Origin: Tetragenococcus koreensis
GTDB taxonomy: Bacteria > Bacillota > Bacilli > Lactobacillales > Enterococcaceae
NCBI RefSeq assembly: GCF_003795145.1
Contig: NZ_CP027786.1
Span: 2,232,001 to 2,296,000, forward strand
Reading direction: 5' to 3'
Length of the DNA stretch: 64,000 nucleotides
The notes under the pieces are model-generated. The model did no database searches and was not told the origin of the DNA. It saw only the letters and a list, made by a program, of their open reading frames with translations. Positions 22,147 to 32,701 of this stretch are shown here, piece by piece (the stretch's first letter is position 1; each line of letters starts with the position of its first letter). The position numbers were made by a program, and so were the translations under genes.

Positions 22147-23733
22147 ATGCTTATACAAATCAATAAAATCAATAAAAATTTTAGTGGAACACCACTTTTT
22201 GAAGAATTATCATTAGCCATAAATGAACAAGAAAAAATAGGACTTGTCGGTGCAAACGGGACAGGAAAAACGACACTCTTTCAAATTATTACTGGAACAG
22301 AAGGTGTTGCTGAAGGCGTCGTTAGCCGAAAAAAAGGGTTGAAAATCGGCTATGTGTCACAAATTTTTGTAGAAAGTAATTTAACTGTTTTTGATTATTT
22401 AGATCAGAGTTTCCCTAAATTACAAAGACTACAGGAACAATTGCGTGTTTATGAAAATAAAATGACTGATCCTACAACAGACTTAGAACATGTAATGAGG
22501 GTTTACGGGAAATTGCAGCAAGAATTTGAAGATGCTGGCGGTTACGAATTAGAAGATCGGATGCTCAGCACATTGAAAGGTCTAGGCCTGGAAGACAAGA
22601 CTCACGCTAAAATAACTACAATTAGCGGTGGCGAAAGAGTCCGGGTGGAATTAGCTAAGGTGCTTTTACAAGAGGCGGATCTTTTGTTGTTAGATGAACC
22701 GACAAATCACCTAGATTTAGCCGGGATTAATTGGCTAGAAAATTATTTAAAAACAACCCAAGCAGCCTGTTTGGTAATTTCTCATGACCGAATGTTTTTA
22801 GACCATATTACCGAAAAAATTGTCGAAATCGAAGATGGCTCACTTATTGAGTATCCGGGAAATTACAGTCGCTACGTGCAACTAAAAGAAGCCCGGATTG
22901 CCGAAATCACTAAAGATTACGAGCTTCAACAAAAAGAAATTCAACGTATTCAACGAATGATTCGCCGCTATCGACAGTGGGGAAATGAAGGCGATAATGA
23001 AGCGTTTTTTAAAAAGGCAAAAGAACTAGAACGTCGGTTAGCTAAATTGACCATAGTCAAACCTCCGCAGACACCTAAAAAACGTTTAGAAGGAATTGAA
23101 CAAGCGAACCGTTCTGGCAAAGAAGTGGTTATCGCCCAAGGTGTTGGAAAAATAATGGGTGAACGTCTGCTATTTACTGATAGTACATTTACCATTTATC
23201 GTCGAGAAAGAGTGGCTATTTTAGGAGAAAATGGTTCCGGAAAATCGACATTACTGCAACTGATTTTAGACAAAATGCTACCTGATGAGGGAAAGCTAAC
23301 GCTGGGCTCCAGTATCAAGGTTGGGTATCTACCACAAACAATTGCTTTTGATCAACCGAATCAACGTATTTTGGATTTTGTAAAAGAAATTTTACCGCAA
23401 GAACAAAAAGCACGGCAAACGCTCGCTCACTTTGGCTTTTATAGCGAAGATGTTCATCGACGCATTAAAGATCTTTCTGGTGGGGAACGTGTACGAATCT
23501 ATTTGCTTAAACTTTTTAACAAGCAAATTAATTTTTTAATTTTAGATGAACCGACCAATCATTTGGATATTTATGCCCGAGAAGAAGTCGAAGAGTTGTT
23601 AAGTGAGTATACTGGCACACTTTTAGCTGTTACTCATGATCGTTACTTTTTAAAAAAGAATTTTAATGATGTACTGATTATCGCAGATCAGAAAATAAAG
23701 AAGAAGCCAGTTGACTTCTGGAGTGATGTATAA
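22147..23733 (+). CDS. ABC-F family ATPase (translation factor type)
   Basis: ABC-F proteins have two ATPase domains and no membrane part; they bind the ribosomal E site to relieve stalled translation, and some protect against antibiotics. This 528-residue protein shows Walker A GANGTGKT (about 35-42), SGGERVR and LLLLDEPTNHLD in domain 1, a basic interdomain linker (about 240-310), then GENGSGKS, SGGERVR and LILDEPTNHLD in domain 2. It is nearest in layout to housekeeping YdiF/YkpA-type members by eye. SD AAAGGAG precedes the ATG. It is a single gene with its own terminator. Whether it confers drug resistance cannot be judged from sequence alone. Confidence 0.9.
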   Translation: MLIQINKINKNFSGTPLFEELSLAINEQEKIGLVGANGTGKTTLFQIITGTEGVAEGVVSRKKGLKIGYVSQIFVESNLTVFDYLDQSFPKLQRLQEQLRVYENKMTDPTTDLEHVMRVYGKLQQEFEDAGGYELEDRMLSTLKGLGLEDKTHAKITTISGGERVRVELAKVLLQEADLLLLDEPTNHLDLAGINWLENYLKTTQAACLVISHDRMFLDHITEKIVEIEDGSLIEYPGNYSRYVQLKEARIAEITKDYELQQKEIQRIQRMIRRYRQWGNEGDNEAFFKKAKELERRLAKLTIVKPPQTPKKRLEGIEQANRSGKEVVIAQGVGKIMGERLLFTDSTFTIYRRERVAILGENGSGKSTLLQLILDKMLPDEGKLTLGSSIKVGYLPQTIAFDQPNQRILDFVKEILPQEQKARQTLAHFGFYSEDVHRRIKDLSGGERVRIYLLKLFNKQINFLILDEPTNHLDIYAREEVEELLSEYTGTLLAVTHDRYFLKKNFNDVLIIADQKIKKKPVDFWSDV

Positions 23734-23786
23734 AACTAGGAAACTTTACTAGCTATAATTATAGCTGGCTGTTGTAATAGCGAAAT

Positions 23787-23825
23787 GACCCCCCATAATC
23801 ATAGCTATTGGGGGTCGTTTTTTCT
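23787..23825 (+). terminator. ABC-F gene terminator
   Basis: GACCCCC at 23787-23793 pairs with GGGGGTC at 23810-23816, followed by GTTTTTTTC. An AGCTATAATTATAGCT palindrome lies just upstream near 23750-23765. Confidence 0.75.
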
Positions 23826-23965
23826 GATGTACCACCAATAAATTACCAATTGGTGGGAACTTTCCTTATGTGCCACCAATCGTTTATTAATTGGTGGCAT
23901 ATCTGCTAACGTACCACCAATAACGAATAAAATTGGAGGCACATCTTTTGATGTCCCTCCAATAT
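23824..23965 (+). repeat. 41-bp palindromic tandem repeat block, 3.5 units
   Basis: Three units of 41, 41 and 42 bp plus a decayed fourth. Each has CTNATGTACCACCAAT, an 8-nt variable loop, AATTGGTGG and a short (A)ACTT-type tail. CCACCAAT and ATTGGTGG make a hairpin in each unit. The same unit recurs in the same orientation at 38690-38885. It lies between the ABC-F terminator and the 3' end of the exporter gene. The 41-bp period is not a multiple of three, arguing against coding. Confidence 0.85.
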
Positions 23966-24021
23966 TGTTAATATTAAAAATTAGCGTGTCTTTTTCTTTG
24001 AACAAACGCAAGGGTTTGAAA

Positions 24022-26373
24022 TTACTCGGCGCGCAGGGCAATTGCAGCGTCTTTTTTAGCAGCCATTCGTGCTGGAATGTGTCCGCCAATCATAGTCAAA
24101 ACAGTGCTGACTATAACCAAAGTAAGAGCGTGCATTGGATCCAATTGGGCCACATTTTCTAAATCGGTCAAATTTAGCAATACCGCATTAATCGGGAAAG
24201 TTGCTAGATAAGCAATGAAGACGCCTAATGTACCAGAAGCGACTCCTAAGATGGCAGTCTCAGCGTCAAATACCCGTGTAATATCTTTTTTCCGTGCGCC
24301 TAAGGCTTTTAATACCCCGATTTCTTTGGTTCGTTCTAAGACCGAAGTATAGGTAATGATACCGATCATAATCATACTTGTAACTAGTGAAATACCAGCA
24401 AAAGCAACCAAGACATAGGTTATAGCATCCATAATACCGCCTGTCAGTTCAGTCATGGTACCGGCTAAATCGCTATAAATGATTTTATCTTCGTTATCTT
24501 TTCCTTCATTATAATCATCCAAATAATCCAATATTTGTTCTTTATCATCAAAGTTATTTGGATAAATCATCACGCTATAAGGAATTTCACTAGCGCCTAA
24601 AGCATCCAATAAGTTATCTTTGGCTGTATCGTCGATATCTTCGCTGGTCATCACATTTGTGTCGCTATCTTCTTGCGCTTGAACGATATCAGAATCTTGG
24701 TTATGATCGATGACTTTTTGTGCAAGAGCGTCACTATAAGCAATACCCGGAGCTAAAAGGTCCATGGTTGATGATTCTTTATTACGAATGACTCCTGAAA
24801 TGGTTATTTCTTCATTATCATCATTGTCATAAACTTCATCCAAATCTTGATTTGGAATAAAGTTTCCAGTTGGCAATTCTTCATAGAAAGCATCGTTGTA
24901 GGCTAATGTAACAGTTGTGCCCACAATATCATCAAAAGAAACGTTGTCGCCATCCTCTAGGTCAAAGCCTAAATTATTTAATGCATTAATATTGGTTTCG
25001 TTATTTTCATCAACGACTAACACCACATCATTGGTATCTTCAGGAAAAGAACCATCTAAAAGTTGATAGTTATCTTCTAAAAAGTTTCCTTGCGAATCAT
25101 CCAGTTGTTTTGGAAAAGAAGAAACGCCCACTCCGGTTTGAGCTGCCATCATCGACATCATTGATTCTGCTTGTGATTCATCTTCTGAACCATTTGAAAA
25201 TTGAACTAGTTCAGGATCGCCATCGATTTCACGCAGTAAATTCATGTTAGCAAGTCGAGTGTATCCGATGTTATTACTTAATGCTGGATTGATGTCATCG
25301 ACATAGTCGATAAAATCTTGATCGATGTCATTGGTTCGCTGAGAGCGATCTTCATCACTGGTTTTAGCGGTAACTTCATCGTTATCAGGAAAAGTTCCCT
25401 CGTTGGAGCGTTGATCTTCAAAATTTTCCGGATCTTGATCAGTTGTTTCGCGTGAGATCGTGATCGGAAATTGGGCCAGGGTTTCTGATTGAGTTTGATC
25501 AATTTGCTTTTGAAAACCCGAAGATAAAGATAACACAATCGCAATACTAATAATTCCGATACTTGAGGCAAAAGCAGTCAAGAAGGTGCGGCCTTTTTTA
25601 GTTCGAATATTATTAAAAGATAAGCGTAGTGCAGTTAGAAAAGTCATTTTTGTATGTTTCAAATCAAATGGCTCTTTTTTCTTACCTTCAACATGAGGGT
25701 TAGAGTCATCCGTCACGCGACCATCCGCAAAATTAATCGTCCGATCCGCATATTCATGAGCTAAGTCAGCATTATGGGTAACCATAACCACTAGTTTGTC
25801 TTGCGCCACTTCTTGAATAAGATTCATAATTTGAGTACTAGTTTCTGAATCTAAAGCTCCGGTGGGTTCATCACAAAGCAAAATATCAGGATCGTTAGCT
25901 AGTGCTCGAGCAATGGCCACACGCTGCATTTGTCCGCCTGATAATTGACTAGGTTTTTTATGGATGTGTTCTTTTAAACCTACACGTTCTAGAGCTTCTT
26001 CTGCTTTTTTTCGACGTTCTTTTTTTGAGACACCACTTAATGTCATGCCTAATTCGACATTATCGATAATGCCTTGGTGTCCGATTAGATTATAGCTTTG
26101 AAAAATAAAGCCGATGGAATTGTTACGATAAGCATCCCAATCCTTGTCTTTAAAATCTTTGGTGGATTTGCCATTAATGACCATATCGCCAGAATCATAC
26201 TGGTCAAGTCCGCCGATAACGTTTAAAAGTGTCGTTTTCCCGGAACCACTTTCTCCAAGAATGGCAACAAATTCTTGTTGGCGAAAAGCAACCGAAACCC
26301 CATCTAAAGCTTTGGTTACGGTGTTTCCTACTTTATAATGTTTTTTTATGTCTCTTAACTCGAGCATGTTCAT
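24022..26373 (-). CDS. MacB-type ABC transporter, ATPase fused to permease
   Basis: A 783-residue fusion. The N-terminal ATPase (about 1-225) has Walker A GESGSGKT, signature LSGGQMQR and Walker [12 protein letters not shown], in the LolD/MacB class. A first membrane helix (about 265-290) is followed by a large extracellular domain (about 300-640) extremely rich in Asp, Glu and Asn, then three C-terminal FtsX-type helices (about 640-770) around [18 protein letters not shown]. Such proteins act as dimers that move peptides or lipoproteins by mechanotransmission rather than classic transport. The substrate is unknown. The acidic external domain suits a high-salt outside. It is a single gene, divergent from the amylase gene. 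Confidence 0.88.
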   Translation of the reverse strand: MNMLELRDIKKHYKVGNTVTKALDGVSVAFRQQEFVAILGESGSGKTTLLNVIGGLDQYDSGDMVINGKSTKDFKDKDWDAYRNNSIGFIFQSYNLIGHQGIIDNVELGMTLSGVSKKERRKKAEEALERVGLKEHIHKKPSQLSGGQMQRVAIARALANDPDILLCDEPTGALDSETSTQIMNLIQEVAQDKLVVMVTHNADLAHEYADRTINFADGRVTDDSNPHVEGKKKEPFDLKHTKMTFLTALRLSFNNIRTKKGRTFLTAFASSIGIISIAIVLSLSSGFQKQIDQTQSETLAQFPITISRETTDQDPENFEDQRSNEGTFPDNDEVTAKTSDEDRSQRTNDIDQDFIDYVDDINPALSNNIGYTRLANMNLLREIDGDPELVQFSNGSEDESQAESMMSMMAAQTGVGVSSFPKQLDDSQGNFLEDNYQLLDGSFPEDTNDVVLVVDENNETNINALNNLGFDLEDGDNVSFDDIVGTTVTLAYNDAFYEELPTGNFIPNQDLDEVYDNDDNEEITISGVIRNKESSTMDLLAPGIAYSDALAQKVIDHNQDSDIVQAQEDSDTNVMTSEDIDDTAKDNLLDALGASEIPYSVMIYPNNFDDKEQILDYLDDYNEGKDNEDKIIYSDLAGTMTELTGGIMDAITYVLVAFAGISLVTSMIMIGIITYTSVLERTKEIGVLKALGARKKDITRVFDAETAILGVASGTLGVFIAYLATFPINAVLLNLTDLENVAQLDPMHALTLVIVSTVLTMIGGHIPARMAAKKDAAIALRAE

Positions 26374-26551
26374 TCTCCTTGCATTGGAAATAATGAAAAA
26401 TTGTTTTCATTTATTTTCAAAGCGTAGCATAACTTTTTGGAAAATTCAACGCTGGCATGTGAGGATCCGTCATTCTTAAGGCTTTTTCAACAAACAAATA
26501 AGATAGCATCTGGGATTGTAAATGTAATTTTTTTCAAGTGAAAAACTAGTG

Positions 26552-26577
26552 TATAATTAATTGTGTAAGCGCAATCT
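26552..26577 (+). promoter_or_regulatory. -10 box and cre (CcpA) site of the amylase gene
   Basis: TATAAT at 26552-26557 is followed at once by TGTAAGCGCAATCT at 26564-26577, matching the cre consensus TGNAANCGNWNNCW throughout. A cre over the start point is the classic position for CcpA repression by glucose. The -35 is poor. Confidence 0.6.
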
Positions 26578-26617
26578 TTATATAAAATACAAAACATACT
26601 TTGAAGGAGTAAACACT

Positions 26618-28378
26618 ATGAATACTGCTGCAATCTATCACCGTCCCGAAAGTGAATTTGCTTATTTATACGATCAAGAAGTACTGCATCTAAGGCTGCG
26701 TACTGCTAAAAGCGATATTTCGCAGGTACAGCTTATCTGGGGAGACCCTTATCTAGTAGAAAAAAAGAAAAGAGAAAAGCCGATTGCAATGACGAAAGGC
26801 CTATCGTCTGACTTACACGATTACTGGTTTGCTTCAGTCAAGGCACCCTTTAAACGCTTGTCTTATGCCTTTGCCTTAACCGGAAAAGACCAATTGCGCG
26901 CTTTTTATGGAGATCAAGGTCTATTTCCATTAACAAAAGATGTAATGGAGACGTCCAATTTTTATTTCCGTTTTCCTTATTTTCATGAAGCGGACCGGTT
27001 TAAAGCTCCTACATGGGTAAAAGAAACGGTCTGGTACCAAATCTTCCCCGAACGCTTTGCTAACGGTGATCAGGCGAATGATCCTGAAGGCACTTTGACT
27101 TGGGGGTCAAAGACGCCGGATCGACAAGATTATTTTGGTGGCGATCTGCAAGGTGTGATTGATCATTTGGATTATTTAGTGGATTTAGGAATTAACGGCA
27201 TTTATTTTTGTCCTATCTTTAAAGCTTACTCAAATCATAAGTATGATACGATTGATTATCGTAAAATTGATCCAGATTTTGGCGATGAAAAAGTCTTTAA
27301 AAAATTGGTGGATGAATGTCATAAGCGTGGGATAAAAGTTATGCTGGATGCCGTCTTCAATCATATGGGCGATCAGTCGCCGCAATGGCAAGATGTTTTA
27401 GCAAAAGGTGAAAACTCAAAATACGCTGATTGGTTTCATATCAATGAATTTCCTGCGACATATAAAGCCAGTGATGATTTTGAAGAGGCGTATGATATTA
27501 CCTATGATACCTTTGCCTTCACTCCACATATGCCAAAACTCAATACCACTAACCCAGAAGTACAAGAATATTTACTTGCGACAGCTAAATATTGGATTGA
27601 AACCTTTGATATTGACGCTTGGCGTCTAGATGTTGCTAACGAAGTAGATCATGCCTTTTGGAAAAAATTCCGTCAAGTATGTGATGAAACGAAAAAAGAC
27701 TTCTATATTTTAGGTGAAATCTGGCATTCTGCCCAAAAATGGTTAGAAGGCGATGAATTTCATGGGGTCATGAATTATGCTTATACCGATGCTATTATGG
27801 GGTATTTTGTAAAAGAACAACTTTCTTTGGAGGCGATGATTTCTGCGATGAATCAACAGTTAATGTTGTATCGCGATCAGACCAATCAGGTTCAGTTTAA
27901 TGTGTTAGATTCGCATGACACCCCGCGTTTATTAACTGAGGCAAAAGAAGATAAGGATTTAATGAAACAAGTGATGGCATTTACTTATCTGCAGCCGGGT
28001 GTTCCTTGCTTGTATTATGGGGATGAGATAGGTTTGTCTGGCGGAGCGGATCCCGAATGTCGCAAATGTATGATCTGGGATGAAAAAAGACAAGACCAAG
28101 AATTGTTGCAGTTTGTTAAACAGCTGATCGCTTTGCGTAAAAATTGGCAAAAAATAGTCAGTCAAGGAACGATTCATTGGTGTGAAATAAATGAACAAAA
28201 CGGATTACTTATCTTGGAACGAAAATTATCTGGGAAAACACTACGGGCAATTTTCAATACAGGTGAACAAAAAATAACGCTAGAAGAACGAGGTGAAGTT
28301 ATCTTCACAAATTTAACTGAACAAACAGAACAAAAAACGGTAATACAAGAAAAAGGATTCCTAATTGAAACGCTTTAA
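26618..28378 (+). CDS. GH13 neopullulanase/cyclomaltodextrinase-type glucosidase
   Basis: This cytoplasmic enzyme family hydrolyses cyclodextrins, pullulan or maltodextrins to maltose or panose. The 586-residue protein has an N-terminal beta-domain (about 1-125) typical of the GH13_20 group, then a TIM barrel with region I DAVFNHMG, region II WRLDVANEVDH (nucleophile Asp), region III ILGEIWH (acid Glu) and region IV LDSHDTPR. No signal peptide. An upstream GTG-started extension of 19 residues was rejected; GAAGGAG places the start at ATG 26618. The cre site upstream implies carbon catabolite repression. It stands alone without maltose transport genes. The exact substrate cannot be read from sequence. 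Confidence 0.9.
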   Translation: MNTAAIYHRPESEFAYLYDQEVLHLRLRTAKSDISQVQLIWGDPYLVEKKKREKPIAMTKGLSSDLHDYWFASVKAPFKRLSYAFALTGKDQLRAFYGDQGLFPLTKDVMETSNFYFRFPYFHEADRFKAPTWVKETVWYQIFPERFANGDQANDPEGTLTWGSKTPDRQDYFGGDLQGVIDHLDYLVDLGINGIYFCPIFKAYSNHKYDTIDYRKIDPDFGDEKVFKKLVDECHKRGIKVMLDAVFNHMGDQSPQWQDVLAKGENSKYADWFHINEFPATYKASDDFEEAYDITYDTFAFTPHMPKLNTTNPEVQEYLLATAKYWIETFDIDAWRLDVANEVDHAFWKKFRQVCDETKKDFYILGEIWHSAQKWLEGDEFHGVMNYAYTDAIMGYFVKEQLSLEAMISAMNQQLMLYRDQTNQVQFNVLDSHDTPRLLTEAKEDKDLMKQVMAFTYLQPGVPCLYYGDEIGLSGGADPECRKCMIWDEKRQDQELLQFVKQLIALRKNWQKIVSQGTIHWCEINEQNGLLILERKLSGKTLRAIFNTGEQKITLEERGEVIFTNLTEQTEQKTVIQEKGFLIETL

Positions 28379-28390
28379 TAAAAAAGAAAA

Positions 28391-28440
28391 GCAAAAAAGA
28401 CAAGGTCATATGTACTCATCCTTGCCTTTTTTGCTTGAAT
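28391..28440 (+). terminator. Amylase gene terminator
   Basis: GCAAAAAAGACAAGG at 28391-28405 pairs with CCTTGCCTTTTTTGC at 28420-28434, one G-T pair. The T-rich 3' arm makes it bidirectional in form. The 28441-28638 stretch shows nothing further. Confidence 0.85.
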
Positions 28441-28638
28441 AAAGGATATAAATCCAATACACATTGCGAAGAATCTTCCCCAAAATTCTTCTACTTTGAT
28501 TATAGCTGAAACTAGGGGGATTTCACAAATAAAATACACTGGATAAATGAATTTTCCTTTTCATCCGGAAAACGGACCCATTTAGCAGGTTTTCGTACAG
28601 TTGATTAACAAAATTTTTTAAAGCTAGAAGGTAGTATT

Positions 28639-28667
28639 TTGCATGCCATATGTTAAAATGATACAAA
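28639..28667 (+). promoter_or_regulatory. asd promoter candidate
   Basis: TTGCAT at 28639-28644, a 17-nt spacer and TACAAA at 28662-28667. No T-box or lysine riboswitch fits in the 30-nt leader. Confidence 0.5.
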
Positions 28668-28696
28668 TAATAAAAGAGAAAAGGAAGCGGTTGTAG

Positions 28697-29749
28697 ATGA
28701 GTGATGGATATAGCGTAGCAGTTGTCGGAGCGACAGGAGCTGTCGGCACAAAATTAATTGAAATGTTGGAACAAACGAATTTGCCAATTAAAAAAATAAA
28801 ATTGCTTGCTTCAAAACGATCAGCTGGCCGCAAACTTTTGTTTAAAGGCGCAGGGATTTTTGTTGAAGAACTTGTCTCAGAAGCGTTTGATGACGTGGAT
28901 ATCGCGCTTTTTAGCGCAGGCGGCAGTATTTCAGAAAAATATGCTCCTGAAGCAGTCAAACGTGGTGCGGTGGTTATAGATAATACCAGCCAATTTCGCA
29001 TGGATAAAGATACGCCTTTAGTAGTGCCTGAAGTAAATAAAGAAGCTTTGAAAAATCATCAAGGGATCATTGCGAATCCGAATTGCTCGACTATTCAAAT
29101 GATGGTGGCACTTGAACCCATCAAACAATTAGCAGGGATTGATCGTGTGATTGTATCTACCTATCAAGCAGTCTCAGGAGCTGGGGCACGGGCAATTGAA
29201 GAAGTAAAACAACAAGCTCGGGAAATTTTGGATGGTGAACTTCCTGAGAATCTAACAACAGAAATTTTACCTGTTGCTAGTGATAAAAAACATTATCCAT
29301 TGGCTTTTAACGCTTTAGCACAAATTGATGTTTTTTCAGATGAAGACTATACAAAAGAAGAATGGAAAATGGTCAATGAAACGAAAAAGATCATGGAAGA
29401 TAACCAAATTAAAATTACAGCGACTTGTGTTCGTGTACCTGTGATCAGTGGCCATTCGGAATCAATCTATGTAGAAACCAAAGAAAAAAGCACTGTCGCT
29501 GACATTCGTGCAGTTTTAGAGAAAGCGCCTGGTGTGGTGGTAGAAGATGATCCCAGTCAACAAATTTATCCGCAAGCCATTAACAGTGTAGGTGAAAAAG
29601 ACACCTTTGTAGGACGGATTCGTCGTGATTTGGACGTTGATAATGGATACCATTTATGGGTGGTTTCTGATAATCTATTAAAAGGCGCAGCTTGGAATTC
29701 CGTACAAATTGCTGAAAGCCTACATGAGATGGACTTAGTTCGTGTTTGA
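28697..29749 (+). CDS. asd: Aspartate-semialdehyde dehydrogenase
   Basis: Asd reduces aspartyl phosphate to aspartate semialdehyde with NADPH, feeding lysine/diaminopimelate, threonine and methionine. The 350-residue protein has the NADP motif GATGAVG at 11-17, the catalytic Cys130 in ANPNCST, and later [10 protein letters not shown] with the conserved His. SD AAAGGAAG precedes the ATG. Unlike many Firmicutes it is not followed by dapA; the next gene is rplS with its own promoter. Confidence 0.95.
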   Translation: MSDGYSVAVVGATGAVGTKLIEMLEQTNLPIKKIKLLASKRSAGRKLLFKGAGIFVEELVSEAFDDVDIALFSAGGSISEKYAPEAVKRGAVVIDNTSQFRMDKDTPLVVPEVNKEALKNHQGIIANPNCSTIQMMVALEPIKQLAGIDRVIVSTYQAVSGAGARAIEEVKQQAREILDGELPENLTTEILPVASDKKHYPLAFNALAQIDVFSDEDYTKEEWKMVNETKKIMEDNQIKITATCVRVPVISGHSESIYVETKEKSTVADIRAVLEKAPGVVVEDDPSQQIYPQAINSVGEKDTFVGRIRRDLDVDNGYHLWVVSDNLLKGAAWNSVQIAESLHEMDLVRV

Positions 29750-29763
29750 AAACGGAAAAATTC

Positions 29764-29792
29764 TTTACATTGATATGAAGGTATGGTAGTAT
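29764..29792 (+). promoter_or_regulatory. rplS promoter
   Basis: TTTACA at 29764-29769, a 17-nt spacer and TAGTAT at 29787-29792. The 80-nt leader (29797-29877) has CTCAG and CTGAG arms near 29795 and 29833 and could be an L19 autoregulatory leader of the kind known in Firmicutes; I could not verify the fold. Confidence 0.65.
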
Positions 29793-29877
29793 ATCTCAGT
29801 GAGTAAATTGCTCAACTATTACGATATTCCGCTGAGAAAAAGATCTCAAGAGTATTTGGGAATAAGGAGAATGTAAA

Positions 29878-30228
29878 ATGGATCCATTGATTCAAGAATT
29901 AACAAAAGAACAATTGCGTACAGATATTCCTGATTTTCGTCCCGGCGATACAGTTCGTGTCCACGCTAAAGTTGTCGAAGGTTCACGCGAACGTATCCAA
30001 ATTTTTGAAGGTGTTGTTATCAAACGCCGCGGTGCTGGAATTAGCGAAACATATACCGTACGTAAAGTTTCAAACGGTGTAGGGGTTGAACGTACTTACC
30101 CATTGCATACACCGCGTGTTGACAAAATTGAAGTTATCCGTCATGGTCGTGTACGTCGTGCTAAATTGTACTACTTACGTAACCTTCACGGTAAAGCAGC
30201 GCGTATCCCAGAAGCAAGAAGAAAATAA
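29878..30228 (+). CDS. rplS: 50S ribosomal protein L19
   Basis: L19 is a small-large subunit interface protein of the 50S particle. The 116-residue protein starts with [20 protein letters not shown] and has the family core [31 protein letters not shown] and the basic C-terminus ending EARRK. AAGGAG precedes the ATG. It is transcribed alone here, not with rimM-trmD. The gene's 3' end and terminator are partly duplicated about 440 bp downstream. Confidence 0.97.
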   Translation: MDPLIQELTKEQLRTDIPDFRPGDTVRVHAKVVEGSRERIQIFEGVVIKRRGAGISETYTVRKVSNGVGVERTYPLHTPRVDKIEVIRHGRVRRAKLYYLRNLHGKAARIPEARRK

Positions 30229-30265
30229 AATTTTCGCTTGTTTATCTAAGTTTATGACGCGAAGG

Positions 30266-30293
30266 AAACCCTTGTCTATCAAGGGTTTTTTTG
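30266..30293 (+). terminator. rplS terminator
   Basis: AAACCCTT at 30266-30273 pairs with AAGGGTTT at 30281-30288, followed by T's. A diverged copy of this terminator occurs at about 30706-30727. Confidence 0.85.
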
Positions 30294-30518
30294 TTTGCCA
30301 TTTTTTAAAATGAAGCAAAAGGTCATTGTTTTTGCCTTGGATTTTCCCATTTTGACTACTTTTTGGTTCTTAAAAACACCAAAATGATGACCGAATTTAG
30401 CAAAAATCGAGTCCGGATTGATAAAATGGAAAAAAATACCATTTCAATTACTTCAATGATAAAAAGGAGTTAGAACGTGTTCCTTAACGAAATAAATTAG
30501 GAGTATGGTTGTGGCTGT

Positions 30519-30667
30519 ATGAGGCAAAATAAGAAAATTATTTGGAAAGATAAAAGTGATTTAGAGTTAATTTTGACACTCAACAATTTTATTGAAAAAA
30601 TGAGATTGCGAGTGTGTCTCTTTATCAAAAATGTTTAAATGATATGTCAAAAGAAAGAAGAAAATAA
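30519..30667 (+). pseudogene. Short frameshifted gene remnant after rplS
   Basis: ATG 30519 opens MRQNKKIIWKDKSDLELILT and stops early at TAA near 30636. The +1 frame from about 30602 reads EIASVSLYQKCLNDMSKERRK and ends at TAA 30665-30667, which looks like the true C-terminus. AGGAG lies upstream near 30500. I do not recognise the family. It lies between rplS and a copy of the rplS tail, as cargo of a decayed insertion might. Confidence 0.45.
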
Positions 30668-30727
30668 ATTTCTGGCTTATATGACTAAGCTTAAGACACG
30701 AAAGCCCTTGTTCAGCAAGGTTTTTTT
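30655..30727 (+). repeat. Diverged copy of the rplS 3' end and terminator
   Basis: The stretch from AAGAAGAAAATAAA to the T run at 30721-30727 aligns with 30216-30293 at the end of rplS: shared AAGAAGAAAATAAA, CTAAG, GACGCGAA/GACACGAA, CCCTTGT, AGCAAGG-type arm and T tract. Identity is roughly 70-75% by eye. It contains its own weaker hairpin terminator. Confidence 0.65.
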
Positions 30728-30988
30728 AAACAAACAAAAAATCGTCGTTTTCTTCTTGTTTCTTGCTTATTTCAAATCGTGTTGAGATTGTAAGTAATTT
30801 ATACCTTGAGTACTGTCTACATTAGTACAGAAAATTATAAAAATTACGATCGCAAATTACTATGTTTGATAAAAGGGTTAGCACAATACCAATGTTTTAG
30901 CCAAGCATGAAAAGAAAATCGCAATTTTGTTTGACATGGAGTTCTGTTTAGCACCTATTATAACTGTAGAGATGAGGAAACAAAGTCA
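30728..30988. other. Gene-free stretch in the accessory region
   Basis: A/T-rich DNA between the duplicated rplS tail and the 3' end of the MerR gene. I see no open frame with a ribosome site, no RNA gene and no clear repeat. Confidence 0.5.
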
Positions 30989-31348
30989 TTATTCTTCGGT
31001 CATTGTCCGATATATATCTATCTTGGCTTTTAGAAAATTAAGGCTTTTTTGGGTCTGTTCTAATTCTACAAGCAATTCGTCGTATCTTTTCTGCAGCAGA
31101 GACAATCGTAAAGATGCAGTTTCATCCCCTTGATATCTGAGAGTGGCATATTCTCTCATGTCGGATATTTTCATACCAGTCATTTTGAGACGTTTGAGAA
31201 ATTCAATCCAAGTAATATCTTTTTCATCGTAAACACGTCGGTTACTTGAATTACGAGTTGGGACGATTAAACCTTCTTTTTCATAAAAGCGTAGTGTATC
31301 AATTGAAAGATTTATTTTTTTGGATATCTCTCCGATTGAGTAATTCAT
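30989..31348 (-). CDS. MerR-family transcriptional regulator
   Basis: A 119-residue regulator with a winged helix-turn-helix at about 1-70 (YSIGEISKKINLSIDTLRFY, then RRVYDEKDI) and a C-terminal dimerisation coiled coil (about 75-119). It lacks the cysteine sets of metal-sensing MerR proteins, resembling AdhR/NmlR-type aldehyde or stress regulators. A GTG start 9 nt upstream was rejected; GAGGTG places the start at ATG 31348. It is divergent from a thiolase remnant and an SDR gene, a common arrangement for a MerR regulator and its target, but the intergenic promoter is unclear. Confidence 0.88.
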   Translation of the reverse strand: MNYSIGEISKKINLSIDTLRFYEKEGLIVPTRNSSNRRVYDEKDITWIEFLKRLKMTGMKISDMREYATLRYQGDETASLRLSLLQKRYDELLVELEQTQKSLNFLKAKIDIYRTMTEE

Positions 31349-31452
31349 GTGAAACACCTCATTTCTATTTTAATTATACAACAGCCATCTATGACGTAAA
31401 GAAAAGTTTAGATACTTTCTGTTGTGAACGTTAACTTTTTATGGAAAGGGGT

Positions 31453-32478
<1,026 letters not shown>

Positions 32479-32701
32479 CAAGAACTAGGTGGATACGCCG
32501 CTCTCAAAGAACCACTTTGACGGAATGGATAGAGCCAGTTAAAACGCCATTTTGAGAACCACCTGAATCGCTAAATCTAGAGCCAGTCAAGCTAATGATC
32601 CTTCTACGGATCACTAGCTTTTTTGCTTCCTTGGGCAAACTCCGGTATAAATAAAGTGTGCAAGGGGGTACTTTGTACAAAATTAATTGGAGGTGGCAAT
32701 A

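Noticed and set aside
22147-23733. Antibiotic-resistance ABC-F (Lsa/Msr/Vga type)
   Set aside because: The linker and layout look like housekeeping ABC-F; resistance class cannot be supported by eye.
23805-24089. 94-residue minus-strand open frame over the first 41-bp repeat block
   Set aside because: It overlaps the end of the exporter gene, has no ribosome site, and the repeat period of 41 bp changes frame each unit, so it is a by-product of the repeats.
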